Positions 16,412-25,167 of a stretch of 64,000 nt of DNA are shown here, in pieces. The stretch is from positions 1 to 64,000 of the forward strand of contig NZ_FRBI01000005.1 in the NCBI RefSeq assembly GCF_900142575.1, in the 5' to 3' direction. Within the stretch, counting starts at the first letter, position 1. The number at the start of each line of letters is the position of its first letter. This DNA comes from Actinacidiphila paucisporea (lineage in GTDB: Bacteria; Actinomycetota; Actinomycetes; Streptomycetales; Streptomycetaceae). The translations under genes and the position numbers were made by a program. The notes beneath the pieces were generated by a model. That model searched no databases. It was given only the letters and a program-made list of their open reading frames with translations, and was not told where the DNA came from.

Positions 16412-16968
16412 GCGCCCGGGGCGCCGCCGCGGTGACGGCCGGGCTGCTGCTCGGCGGGCTGCTCGCGGGCTGCGGCATCCCCACCACGGGCGTGGTCGAG
16501 GCGGGCGAGCCGGCCACGGGGGTGCACCAGGACGTGGTCCTCTACTTCGTCAGCGCCCAGCACGGCGCGCTGTCCACCGTGCGCCGCAGGGCGGACTCGC
16601 GGGTCGACGCGGCCATGGCCGTCAGAATGCTGCTGGCGGGCCTCGCCCCGTTCGAGCAGAAGATGCTCGGCCTGACCACGGACCTGCCGCCCGCCACCGC
16701 GACCGTCCGCACGCACGGCGGCGCCGTGACCGTGGATCTCTCGACCGCGGCGGGCAGGCTCGCCGGCGCGGCCGTCGACCAGGTCGTCTGCACGGTGCGG
16801 GGCGCCTTCGCGGGCGCCGGCGCGGTGACGGTCACCGTCACGGTCGGCGGCGTCCCGGCGGCCGGGTCCCATCGCGACGCCCCGTGCGCCGTGGGCGACG
16901 CCGTCTGGTGGCCGGGCACGCCGGGAGTGCCGACCGGCAAGCCGCGGGGCCCGGTCAGCGGCCGGTGA
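16408..16968 (+). CDS. Lipoprotein of the two-component operon, LpqB/GerMN-like N-terminus
   Basis: A 186-residue lipoprotein. The N-terminus has a hydrophobic core ending in the lipobox LLAGC (Cys 22), followed by GIPTTGVVEAGEPA, a start also seen in LpqB-type lipoproteins. The body has GLTTDLPPATATV and GGAVTVDLS, which suggests a GerMN-like fold. It is translationally coupled to the kinase gene, so it may be an accessory sensor or a target of the two-component system; in the afsQ region of Streptomyces a lipoprotein gene also follows the kinase. Its last 14 bases overlap the convergent FAD monooxygenase gene. Confidence 0.75.
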   Translation: MSARGAAAVTAGLLLGGLLAGCGIPTTGVVEAGEPATGVHQDVVLYFVSAQHGALSTVRRRADSRVDAAMAVRMLLAGLAPFEQKMLGLTTDLPPATATVRTHGGAVTVDLSTAAGRLAGAAVDQVVCTVRGAFAGAGAVTVTVTVGGVPAAGSHRDAPCAVGDAVWWPGTPGVPTGKPRGPVSGR

Positions 16969-18361
16969 AGAGCGAGATCATCAGCGCCCGCTCCTCCTCG
17001 GTGAAGGGCGGGTCCGCCGACTGCTCCGGGTGCACCGGGTAGAGCACCCTCGCCAGGACGTCGGGGCGCAGCAGCGCGGCCTGCCCTGCTGACAGGCTCA
17101 GCACGTCGAGCAGCGCGCGGGCGGCGCCGCGGCGGTGGGTGGCGGCGAGCATCAGGCGGTCGGTGTAGCCGTTCATGACGGCGCCGAACGGGCCGGGGCT
17201 GCGGCCCTCGGCGCCCGGGTAGCGCAGGTCCTGCGTGCCGGCCAGCGCCCAGGCCGCGTCGGCGGCACGGGACGCGGCCCGCTGCACCCGCCTGGCGAGC
17301 CCCGGCCCGGGGTCGCGCGCGACCTGCTCGCGCAGCAGCAGCGCGTGCTGGGCGGCGACCGACATGCCGTGCCCGTAGAGCGGGTTGTAGGTGGCCAGCG
17401 CGTCGCCCAGCACGACCAGGCCGTCCGGCCAGACCCGCATCCGCTCGTAGCGGCGGCGCCGGTTGGCGGTGCTGTGCGAGACGGTCACCTCGGTCAGCGG
17501 GGTGGCACGGGACAGCAGGTCGGCGATCACCGGGTGGCGCAGGCTCCGCGCGAAGGCCTCGAAGCCGGCCGCCTCCCCGGTGGGCCGGCCGCCCTGGGTG
17601 CCGGACAGCGTCACCAGCCAGCGGCCGTCCTCGACCGGCAGGATCGTGCCGTTCAGCCCGGGTACGGGCTGCCGCGGGTCGGCCTGCACGTTGACCGCCG
17701 GGAAGCCGTCCGTCCCGGGCGGTGCGTGGAAGAGCCGGCTGGCGTAGCCGAGGCCGGAGTCCACGACGTCCGTGCGCACGGCGGGCAGCCCGAGCCGGTC
17801 CAGCCAGCGCGGCATGGCCGAGGCGCGGCCGCTCGCGTCGACCACGAGGTCCGCCTCCAGCGTCTCCTCGCGCCTGGCACCCCGCACCACGACGCCGGTG
17901 ACGCGCGTGGAGGTGCCGCGAAGCCCCAGCGCGGCATGCCCCGGCAGCGTACGGACCCGGGGCTTCCTGACCACCAGGTCCCGCACCACCCAGTCCAGCA
18001 GGTCCCGGGTGCACGCCAGGAAGTGCTGCTGCTCGGGGAAGCGGGTGATCCAGCCGCCGGAGGTCAGCACGACCAGGTCCTTCGGTACGGCGATGTGCCG
18101 GGCGCCGGCCTTGAGCAGGCGCTCGGTCGCGCCGGGCAGCAGTGCCTCGACCGCGCGCGCCCCGCCCGACCACAGCAGGTGCGCGTGCCGCGCCTGCGGT
18201 ACCCCCTGGCGCGGCAGCGGGCCGTGCGGCATATCGTGCCGTTCGACGACGGTGACTTCCATCGTCTCGGCCAGCGCGCCGGCCGCGAGCATTCCGGTGA
18301 GGCTCCCGCCGATCACCAACGCCCGCCCCCGGGGCGCCCGTCGGCCCCGCTCCCCCCGCAT
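16955..18361 (-). CDS. FAD-dependent monooxygenase/oxidoreductase (PHBH-type)
   Basis: A 468-residue flavoprotein. The dinucleotide-binding motif is near the start (ALVIGGSLTGMLAA) and is followed by TVVERH, where the acidic residue holds the adenine ribose. The second FAD motif is LVVLGDALATYNPLYGHGMSVA, and the DG-like segment LVVDASGRASAMPRWL lies between them. These are hallmarks of group A aromatic monooxygenases and related halogenase-like enzymes; no halogenase WxWxIP motif is visible. The substrate is unknown. The ATG at 18361 has GGGAGGG four bases ahead and was preferred to a start 72 bases upstream. It is divergent from the aldo/keto reductase gene, with a 209-base gap between them. 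Confidence 0.85.
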   Translation of the reverse strand: MRGERGRRAPRGRALVIGGSLTGMLAAGALAETMEVTVVERHDMPHGPLPRQGVPQARHAHLLWSGGARAVEALLPGATERLLKAGARHIAVPKDLVVLTSGGWITRFPEQQHFLACTRDLLDWVVRDLVVRKPRVRTLPGHAALGLRGTSTRVTGVVVRGARREETLEADLVVDASGRASAMPRWLDRLGLPAVRTDVVDSGLGYASRLFHAPPGTDGFPAVNVQADPRQPVPGLNGTILPVEDGRWLVTLSGTQGGRPTGEAAGFEAFARSLRHPVIADLLSRATPLTEVTVSHSTANRRRRYERMRVWPDGLVVLGDALATYNPLYGHGMSVAAQHALLLREQVARDPGPGLARRVQRAASRAADAAWALAGTQDLRYPGAEGRSPGPFGAVMNGYTDRLMLAATHRRGAARALLDVLSLSAGQAALLRPDVLARVLYPVHPEQSADPPFTEEERALMISLFTGR

Positions 18362-18570
18362 CCGCCCTCCCACGCCTCTCGCCCGCCCCAACGTTCGCAC
18401 CCCCGCAACGCCGCGGCAAGCCCGGCCCCGCACTTGCGCCGGAGCGGCGGCCGGCCGGACCCGCGGAAGGGGGGTCTGCCACTCCCAGGAACCGCGGGGT
18501 ACTGCCCGGCGGGCCGCGTCCGGGGGAAGGTGGAGGAGTCCGTGCGTGAGGCACCACGAAAGGCAGCACC

Positions 18571-19437
18571 ATGACCGCAGCGATCGCAGGGGGCGTGTTC
18601 ACCCCCACCGCCGCACCCGACCTGACCCTGACCCGGATGGGGTACGGGGCCATGCAACTGGCAGGGCCCGGCGTCTTCGGGCCGCCCAAGGACCGCGGCG
18701 AGGCGATCGCGGTGCTGCGGACGGCCGTCGAGCTCGGGGTGACGCATATCGACACCAGCGACTTCTACGGTCCTGAGGTCGTCAACGAGCTGATCAAGGA
18801 GGCGCTGCACCCGTATCCCGAGGGCCTGCACCTCGTGACCAAGGTGGGCGCGCGGCGCGACAGCGCGGGTGCGTGGCTGCCGGCGCTGGACCCGGAGTCG
18901 CTGCGGCAGCAGGTGAAGGACAACCTCCAGCGGCTCGGCCTGGACGCGCTGGACGCGGTCAACCTGCGGGTCGGCGGAATCGAGGGGCCGGCCAGCGCGC
19001 CGCTGGCCGAGGAGTTCGGCGTGCTGGCCGAGCTGCGGGAGCAGGGGCTGATCCGGCACCTGGGGCTCAGCAACGTCACCTCGGAGCAGCTGACCGAGGC
19101 GCAGCAGGTCGCCCCGGTGGTGACCGTGCAGAACCTCTACAACATCGCGAACCGCGCGGACGACGCCCTGCTCGACCGGTGCGCGGCCGAGGGCATCGCC
19201 TTCGCGGCGTTCTTCCCGCTGGGCGGCTTCACCCCGCTGCAGTCGGCGACCCTGGACTCGGTCGCCGCGCGGATCGGCGCGTCGCCCCAGCAGACGGCGC
19301 TGGCCTGGCTGTTGCAGCGTTCGCCCGCGACCGTGCTGATCCCGGGCACGTCGTCGGTGGCGCACCTGCGGGAGAACATCGCGGCGGCCGGCCTGGTGCT
19401 GCCGCCGGACGCGGTCGCCGAGCTGGACGCCGTCTGA
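18571..19437 (+). CDS. Aldo/keto reductase family oxidoreductase
   Basis: A 288-residue TIM-barrel NADP(H) oxidoreductase. Family signs are MGYGAMQLAGPGVFG, the Asp and Tyr of the catalytic tetrad in HIDTSDFYG, the Lys in LVTKVG, GLSNVTSEQL, VQNLYNIANR and the cofactor loop IPGTSSVAHLREN. Where most members have a His four residues into the next strand (LHRxD), this protein has NLRVGG, so the fourth tetrad residue is replaced. It closely resembles another gene of this window, at 30602-31498, in the YGxMQLxGPGVxG start and the terminal PGTSSVAHLxEN. The substrate is unknown. Confidence 0.88.
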   Translation: MTAAIAGGVFTPTAAPDLTLTRMGYGAMQLAGPGVFGPPKDRGEAIAVLRTAVELGVTHIDTSDFYGPEVVNELIKEALHPYPEGLHLVTKVGARRDSAGAWLPALDPESLRQQVKDNLQRLGLDALDAVNLRVGGIEGPASAPLAEEFGVLAELREQGLIRHLGLSNVTSEQLTEAQQVAPVVTVQNLYNIANRADDALLDRCAAEGIAFAAFFPLGGFTPLQSATLDSVAARIGASPQQTALAWLLQRSPATVLIPGTSSVAHLRENIAAAGLVLPPDAVAELDAV

Positions 19438-19444
19438 AACCCCT

Positions 19445-19475
19445 GCGGGAGTCCCGCTATACGCCATGTGTATAG
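19445..19475. promoter_or_regulatory. Two adjoining inverted repeats ahead of the deacetylase gene
   Basis: GCGGGA-G-TCCCGC (19445-19457) lies just after the aldo/keto reductase stop and may be a short terminator or operator. CTATAC-n7-GTATAG (19457-19475) follows at once and ends 57 bases before the deacetylase start. The second repeat is AT-rich compared with its surroundings and looks like a binding site for a dimeric regulator. Confidence 0.4.
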
Positions 19476-19532
19476 TTCCCCGCGGTCCGCCCGAACGGGC
19501 GAGCGACCACGGAAGTAGGGGGGAACTCCCGC

Positions 19533-20342
19533 ATGCGGAGCACCATCACCGCGCGGCGCGTCCGTACGCTGGCCGCACTGCTGACCACGGGGGCCGTCGC
19601 CGTCGGCCTGAGCGGCTGCGACGGCTACGACGCGACGGCCCCGGCGAAGGCCAGGAGCCAGGTCGCGGCGAGCGGTGCCGCCGCCTTCGCGCCGGGCCCC
19701 GGCGGTGGCACGGTCGACTGCCGCAAGGCCACGTGCGTGGCCCTGACCTTCGACGCGGGCCCGAGCGTCCGCACCCCGCAGATACTGGGCCTGCTGGACA
19801 AATACCACATCCACGCGACCTTCTTCACGCTCGGCAAGAACCACGTGATGAAGCATCCGGAGATGGTGAAGGCGATGGCCGCGCAGGGCGACGAGGTCGA
19901 GACGCTCACCTGGTCGCACCAGATCCTCACCAAGATCAGCAAGGACGAGGTCCGCAAGGAGATCACCGAGGGCCGGGACGCGGTCGAGAAGGTGATCGGC
20001 GTACGCCCCACGCTGCTGCGCCCGCCGCAGGGCCGCACCAGCGGCACGGTCACCGCGATCGCCAAGGACCTCGGCATGGCGGAGGTCGTCTGGAGCGCGG
20101 ACGGCGCGGACTACCGGACGACCGACTCGCAGCTGATAGCCAAGCGGATACTGGACCACACCAAGCGCGACGGCATCATCCTGCTGCACGACCTGGTCGA
20201 CCCGACCGGCAAGGGCTACAACGGCACGATCGCGGCCGTCCCCGCCATCATCTCCACGCTCCAGGCCCGCGGTTACACCTTCGTCACCGTCAAGCAGCTG
20301 CTGGCTCCCGGTACTCCGCAGCCCGGCAAGGTCTACAAGTAG
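19533..20342 (+). CDS. Polysaccharide deacetylase-like lipoprotein with altered metal site
   Basis: A 269-residue lipoprotein (lipobox VGLSGC, Cys 29) with a NodB-type domain. The first motif reads TFDAGP, so the metal-binding Asp is Ala 75. The His motif reads LTWSH, so the first metal His is Leu 125 while His 129 remains. RPPQG and the terminal IILLHD are present. Two of the three canonical metal ligands are therefore missing; the protein may bind glycans without hydrolysis or use other ligands. Similar TFDAGP variants occur in actinobacteria, but the loss of the first His is less usual. Substrate: probably peptidoglycan or chitin-like glycans (inference). ATG 19533 follows a purine-rich GGGGGGAA stretch. 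Confidence 0.85.
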   Translation: MRSTITARRVRTLAALLTTGAVAVGLSGCDGYDATAPAKARSQVAASGAAAFAPGPGGGTVDCRKATCVALTFDAGPSVRTPQILGLLDKYHIHATFFTLGKNHVMKHPEMVKAMAAQGDEVETLTWSHQILTKISKDEVRKEITEGRDAVEKVIGVRPTLLRPPQGRTSGTVTAIAKDLGMAEVVWSADGADYRTTDSQLIAKRILDHTKRDGIILLHDLVDPTGKGYNGTIAAVPAIISTLQARGYTFVTVKQLLAPGTPQPGKVYK

Positions 20343-20572
20343 CGGTCCGCGAGCGGTCACGGGCGGCGGTCACAAGTAGCGGGACATTACACGAGATGTC
20401 ACCGCCCGATGGTTAAAGGTCCAGCTAAGGACCACCTTTCGCGGTTCCCTCCTCCTTCGAGTGGCGTGCACACTACAGCCCGGCGGCCGTCAACTCCGGT
20501 CACTGGACGGTCCTGTCCCGCTACGAGCCACACGTTGGAGCAGTCATCACCGAGATACAACAACCCCGTGCC

Positions 20573-22597
20573 GTGCGGGCCGCCGTGGTGGCGGCGGCCT
20601 CGCTCGCCCTGGCGTCCGGCGCCCTGCTGGTCGCCGCCCCTTCACAGGCGGCCGGCGACGCCGCGCCCGCCGCGAAGACCATCACCGGCAGCCATCCCGC
20701 GTGGGCGACACCGGCGGGCGACGCCGGGTCCGTACCGGCCGGGAGCGAGATCACCGGCACCGTCTACCTGGCCGGCCAGGACCCCGCGGGCCTCACGGCG
20801 TACGCCACCGCGGTCTCCGACCCGGCGAACGCGGCCTACGGGCACTTCCTCAGCCCGGCGCAGTACCAGGCGCGGTTCGGCGCCACGCCCGCGCAGGTGC
20901 GGGCGGTCACCACGTGGGCGACCGGCGCGGGCCTGAAGGTGGTGGGCAGCACCCAGCACGCGGTCACCGTCAAGGGCACCGACACGGCGATCACCAAGGC
21001 CTTCGGCACCGGCATCCACCAGTACCGCGTGGGCGGGCAGCTGCGGCACGCGCCGGCCCGCGACGTCACCGTCCCGGCGTCGGTGTCCTCCGCGGTCCTC
21101 GGCGTCAGCGGCCTGAGCACGGCCGGCGCCAAGGCCAGGCCCGACTCGACCCGGGTGGACGCCGCTCCCCGCGCGGCCGCCGGCGGCTCCGCGGCCGGCC
21201 CGGCGCGGCAGGACGCGGGCACCCTGCCGGCCACCGCGACCTGCTCCGACTACTGGGGCCAGAAGTCCACCACCGCGGGCCCTGCGGGCTACTCCAAGGG
21301 CGCGACGCCGTTCGACCAGTGCTCGTTCTACCCCTCGCAGCTGCGCAAGGCCTACGGCATCACCGCGTCGGGGCTGACCGGCAAGGGCGCGACGATCGCG
21401 ATCGTGGACGCGTACGCCAGCTCCACGATGCTCGCCGACGCCGACCGGTACGCGGTCGGCCACGGTGACAAGGCCTTCAGGAACGGCCAGTACACCGAGT
21501 ACGTCGACCAGGCGAAGTGGCAGGACCAGGACGCGTGCGGCGGCCCCGAGGGCTGGGCTCCGGAGGAGGCGCTCGACGTCGAGATGGCGCACGGGCTCGC
21601 GCCCGACGCCGACGTCGTCTACGTGGGGGCCAACTCCTGCAACGACGACGACCTGCTGACCGCGATCACCACGATCGTGGACCGGCACCTGGCGGATGTC
21701 GTCTCCAACTCGTGGGGCGAGATCATGCACACCAGCGACAACCTCGACGTCTCCGCGTCCGAGATCGCCGCGTACGAGCAGGTGTTCAAGCAGGCCGCGG
21801 CCGAGGGCATCGGCATCGGCTTCTCCGCCGGCGACTGCGGCGACAGCAGCCCGCTGGCGGCCGCGACCGGCGCCAACTGCCAGAAGGACACCACCCGGGC
21901 GCAGGCCAACTGGCCCGACTCCGACCCGTGGGTGACCTCGGTCGGCGGCACCGCGCTGGGCATCAGCGACAAGTCCGGCAGCTACGGCTTCGAGACCGAC
22001 ATGGGCACCCTGCGCTCCAACCTGTCGGCTGACGGCACCAGTTGGGTCCCCGCGGTCCCGGCACCCTTCTACTTCGGCGGTGGCGGCGGCACCAGCGAGG
22101 ACTTCGCGCAGCCGGCGTACCAGCGGCGTACCGTGCCCGGTTCGCTGTCGCACACCCTGATGACGGGCGCGCACAGCCGCAGTGCGATGCGGGTCACGCC
22201 CGACGTGTCGATGGTCGGCGACCTCTACACCTCGGTGCTGGTCGGCATCTCCGACGGCGACGACTACAGCGAGGGCGGCTACGGCGGCACCAGCGTCTCG
22301 TCGCCGGAATTCGCCGCGGTGCAGGCGGACGCACTCCAGGCCAGGCACCACGCCATCGGCTTCGCCAACCCTCTGCTGTACGCGCACCCCGACCGGCTGC
22401 GTGACGTGGTCGACCAGAACGCCGCGCACCACGCCAAGACCCCGCTGAGCAGCATCGTGGACTTCGGCACGATCAACGGCGCGCTGACCGCCCGCCTGGT
22501 CGCCTTCGGCCAGGACACCTCGCTCAACGCGGTCCGCGGCTACGACGACGCGACGGGCCTGGGCACCCCGACCCTGTCCTACCTCCGCTCCCACTGA
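20573..22597 (+). CDS. S53 family peptidase (sedolisin/kumamolisin type), secreted
   Basis: A preproprotease of about 674 residues. A signal peptide (RAAVVAAASLALASGALLVAAPSQA) is followed by a pro-domain (to ~200) with the typical YGHFLSPAQYQARFG and VVGSTQHAVTVKG. The catalytic domain then carries the Glu/Asp pair in EEALDVEMAHGLAPDA (near 332 and 335), the oxyanion region SAGDCGD, and the nucleophile Ser in GGTSVSSP (near 574). Sedolisins are acid-acting serine-carboxyl endopeptidases secreted for protein degradation. The start is uncertain: GTG 20573 has no ribosome site, while GGAG at 20537-20540 precedes an in-frame ATC at 20546. Confidence 0.9.
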   Translation: MRAAVVAAASLALASGALLVAAPSQAAGDAAPAAKTITGSHPAWATPAGDAGSVPAGSEITGTVYLAGQDPAGLTAYATAVSDPANAAYGHFLSPAQYQARFGATPAQVRAVTTWATGAGLKVVGSTQHAVTVKGTDTAITKAFGTGIHQYRVGGQLRHAPARDVTVPASVSSAVLGVSGLSTAGAKARPDSTRVDAAPRAAAGGSAAGPARQDAGTLPATATCSDYWGQKSTTAGPAGYSKGATPFDQCSFYPSQLRKAYGITASGLTGKGATIAIVDAYASSTMLADADRYAVGHGDKAFRNGQYTEYVDQAKWQDQDACGGPEGWAPEEALDVEMAHGLAPDADVVYVGANSCNDDDLLTAITTIVDRHLADVVSNSWGEIMHTSDNLDVSASEIAAYEQVFKQAAAEGIGIGFSAGDCGDSSPLAAATGANCQKDTTRAQANWPDSDPWVTSVGGTALGISDKSGSYGFETDMGTLRSNLSADGTSWVPAVPAPFYFGGGGGTSEDFAQPAYQRRTVPGSLSHTLMTGAHSRSAMRVTPDVSMVGDLYTSVLVGISDGDDYSEGGYGGTSVSSPEFAAVQADALQARHHAIGFANPLLYAHPDRLRDVVDQNAAHHAKTPLSSIVDFGTINGALTARLVAFGQDTSLNAVRGYDDATGLGTPTLSYLRSH

Positions 22598-22657
22598 CCG
22601 ACCCCGACCCCCGGATCCGGGCCCCGCGACCGACGCGGCGCCCGGCTCCGGGACGGA

Positions 22658-24511
22658 TCAGCGGCGGACGGTGGGCAGCCGCTGCTCGACCCAGATGATC
22701 TTGCCCTCCTTGGTGTAGCGGGTGCCCCACCGTTCGGCCAGCTGCGCGACCAGGAACAGGCCGCGGCCGCCCTCGTCGGTGGTCGCGGCGTACCGCAGGT
22801 GCGGGGAGGTGCTCGAGGTGTCGGCGACCTCGCAGATCAGGCTGCGGTCCAGCAGCAGGCGTACGTCGATCGGGCCGGTGGCGTAGCGGATCGCGTTGGT
22901 GATCAGCTCGCTGAGGATCAGCTCGGTGGTGAACGCCAGCTCGTCCAGGCCCCAGGCGGCCAGCTGCTCGTCGGCCCCCTCGCGTACCGCCCCCACCGCC
23001 GCCGGCTCGGTGGGCACGGACCACCGGGCGATGCAGTCGTCGGGCAGCGCGCGGGTCTCGGCCACCAGCAGCGCGATGTCGTCCGTGGGCGCGGCCGGCA
23101 TCAGGGCGTTGAGCACCGCGTCGCAGCTCTCCTCCGTCGTACGCCCCGCCGTCCCGCTCAGCGCGGACCGCAGCAGGTCCAGGCCCACGTCGATGTCCCT
23201 GAAGCGGTCCTCGACCAGGCCGTCGGTGTAGAGCACCAGCCGGCTGCCCTCGGGCAACCGGTGCTCGATCGCCTCGAAGGGCAGCCCGCCCAGGCCCAGC
23301 GGCGGTCCGGCCGGCACGTCGAGCAGCTCCACCGAGCCGTCGGGGGCGACCAGCGCGGGCGGCAGGTGGCCGGCCCTGGCCAGCTGGCAGCAGCGGGTGA
23401 CCGGGTCGTAGATCGCGTACAGGCAGGTCGCGCCGGCGATCGGCGCGTCGGCGCCGGGCGGCCCGGCACCGGCCGACTGGTCCTTGTCGATCCGGTTGAC
23501 GAGGTCGTCCAGGTGCGCCAGCAGGTCGTCGGGCGGCAGGTCCAGCATCGAGAAGTTGAAGACGGCGGTCCGCAGCCGCCCCATGGTGGCCGCCGCGTGC
23601 ATGCCGTGCCCGACGATGTCGCCGACCACCACCGCGACCCTCGCCCCCGCCAGCGGGATGACGTCGAACCAGTCGCCGCCGACGCCCGCCTGCGCGGGCA
23701 GGTAGCGGAAGGCGACGTCCAGCGCGTTCTGGTCGGGCGGTCCGTGCGGCAGCAGGCTCTGCTGGAGGTTCACCGCCATCGCCGTGTTGCCGGTGATGGC
23801 CGCGTCGAGCTGCTCCTGGGTGGTGTATTTGGTGTCGAAGAAGCCGGTGTTGCGCCCGACCCGGAGCACCGCCATCCGGTCGGCGACCGCCCGCACCTCG
23901 TCCACCTCCGGGCTGACCAGCAGCACTCCCAGGTGCTGGTCGCGCAGGCGCTGCACCAGCTCAAGCACCCGCGCGGCCTGGCGCGGCCCGAGCGCGGCCG
24001 TCGGCTCGTCGAGGATGATCAGTTCGGGTTCGCCGATCAGCGCCCGGGCGATGGCCACCCCCTGCCGCTGCGCGCCGGACAGCGACGCCACCGGCACGCG
24101 CAGGCTCTCGATGGGGATCGACAGCGCGTCCAGCAGGGTCCTGGCCCGCTTCTCCATCTTGATCTGGCTGAGCACGCCCAGGGTCCGCAACTCGCGCCCG
24201 AGGTAGAGGTTCTCGACGGTGTCGAGGTTGTCGCACAGGGCCAGGTCCTGGTGGATGGTGGCGATCCCCAGCTTCAGCGCGTCCTGCGGTCTTCGCAGGT
24301 CCACCGTCCGCCCGCGCCACTCCACGACCCCGACGTCCGCCTGCGTCACTCCGGCGATGACCTGGACCAGCGTCGACTTCCCGGCCCCGTTGCTGCCGAC
24401 CAGGCCCACCGCCTCGCCCTCGTAGATCGTGAGGTCGACCTCGCACAGCGCCTGCACCGCACCGAACCGCTTGGAGACCCCGCGCACGGACAGCAGCGGG
24501 CTGTCGCTCAC
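22658..24511 (-). CDS. Three-domain fusion: sugar-type ABC ATPase, PP2C/SpoIIE phosphatase, HATPase (anti-sigma kinase-like)
   Basis: A 617-residue protein with an unusual layout. Residues 1-245 are an ABC ATPase like those of xylose/fructose importers: Walker A GSNGAGKST (39-47), Q-loop Gln 88 (IHQDLAL), signature LSGAQRQ and Walker B IILDEP. The signature's second Gly is Ala 147, and the switch His is Pro 201 (VSPEVDEV). Residues about 248-485 are a SpoIIE-type PP2C phosphatase (GGDWFDV, GDIVGHG, PTDDIALL). Residues about 500-615 are a GHKL ATPase like RsbW (LSELITNAIRYA, ADTSSTSP, GGRGLFLV). The last two domains commonly switch anti-sigma-factor antagonists. No sugar permease or binding-protein gene is adjacent. 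The GTG at 24511 follows GGAGG. Confidence 0.85.
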   Translation of the reverse strand: MSDSPLLSVRGVSKRFGAVQALCEVDLTIYEGEAVGLVGSNGAGKSTLVQVIAGVTQADVGVVEWRGRTVDLRRPQDALKLGIATIHQDLALCDNLDTVENLYLGRELRTLGVLSQIKMEKRARTLLDALSIPIESLRVPVASLSGAQRQGVAIARALIGEPELIILDEPTAALGPRQAARVLELVQRLRDQHLGVLLVSPEVDEVRAVADRMAVLRVGRNTGFFDTKYTTQEQLDAAITGNTAMAVNLQQSLLPHGPPDQNALDVAFRYLPAQAGVGGDWFDVIPLAGARVAVVVGDIVGHGMHAAATMGRLRTAVFNFSMLDLPPDDLLAHLDDLVNRIDKDQSAGAGPPGADAPIAGATCLYAIYDPVTRCCQLARAGHLPPALVAPDGSVELLDVPAGPPLGLGGLPFEAIEHRLPEGSRLVLYTDGLVEDRFRDIDVGLDLLRSALSGTAGRTTEESCDAVLNALMPAAPTDDIALLVAETRALPDDCIARWSVPTEPAAVGAVREGADEQLAAWGLDELAFTTELILSELITNAIRYATGPIDVRLLLDRSLICEVADTSSTSPHLRYAATTDEGGRGLFLVAQLAERWGTRYTKEGKIIWVEQRLPTVRR

Positions 24512-24672
24512 GCAAACCACCTCCCTGCCCCCGGGCGCACGCCGCCCCGCCTACCGAGTCTGCCCGGCGTACCGCCCCCACGCACCGTGGCAGGCACCGG
24601 ATCGCCATCGCACCGTAATACAGGCGGGCGCCTGATATTCCGGGCGCCGCTGGGTGTGTCCGGCCCGGCTTG

Positions 24673-24966
24673 TCAGGCGGTCGGGTGCTGGTGGTCGTGC
24701 ACGGCCGGCTGCCCGTACTGCTGCTGCGGCTGCTGCGCACTGGCCAGCAGCTGGTCGGCCTGCTCCTTCGACAGCTGCTGCGCGGCGCCGCAGAAGGTGC
24801 ACTGCGTCACGTACTTCGTGCTGATGGGGAACAGCGGGATGAAGAACAGCGAGAACTTGGTGACGCGCTTCTTGAGCGAGTGCGCGGCCGGGTTCCCGCA
24901 CCGCCCGCAGACCAGCGTGATCATCGCCAGGGTGTACAGATATCCCTTGGTGCCGAATACGATCAT
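24673..24966 (-). CDS. Small zinc-ribbon membrane-associated protein
   Basis: A 97-residue protein. Two Cys pairs (CGRC and CTFC) form a zinc ribbon and flank a hydrophobic stretch (KFSLFFIPLFPIST). The C-terminus is rich in Gln, Pro and His (QQPQQQYGQP, HDHQHP). Zinc-ribbon proteins of this layout (YLYTLAMITLVCGRCGN, FFIPLFPISTKYV) are widespread in streptomycetes and have no defined role. The ATG at 24966 was chosen because it follows GAGGGGG and begins the conserved part. It is transcribed with the same polarity as the flanking ABC genes. Confidence 0.8.
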   Translation of the reverse strand: MIVFGTKGYLYTLAMITLVCGRCGNPAAHSLKKRVTKFSLFFIPLFPISTKYVTQCTFCGAAQQLSKEQADQLLASAQQPQQQYGQPAVHDHQHPTA

Positions 24967-25167
24967 GTGAATTCCCCCTCGGATCGGTGTGCCGTCTGGG
25001 GAGAGTGTGCCCCACCGCGGGGACCTGGCGATATGCGGGTCCGCCACCGGAATTTCCCCCGCCACGCCCCGCGGCGGGCCCCCGCGGCGGGCCCCCGCGC
25101 CGGCCGGCGCGGCCCGCGGCCCGGTGCGGATCGCCGAGGAGCGCACCGGGCCGCCGGCCGTACCCCC

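Noticed and set aside
24967..25146. Longer start for the zinc-ribbon protein
   Set aside because: The extra 60 residues are Arg/Gly/Pro noise, and a G-rich ribosome site precedes ATG 24966.
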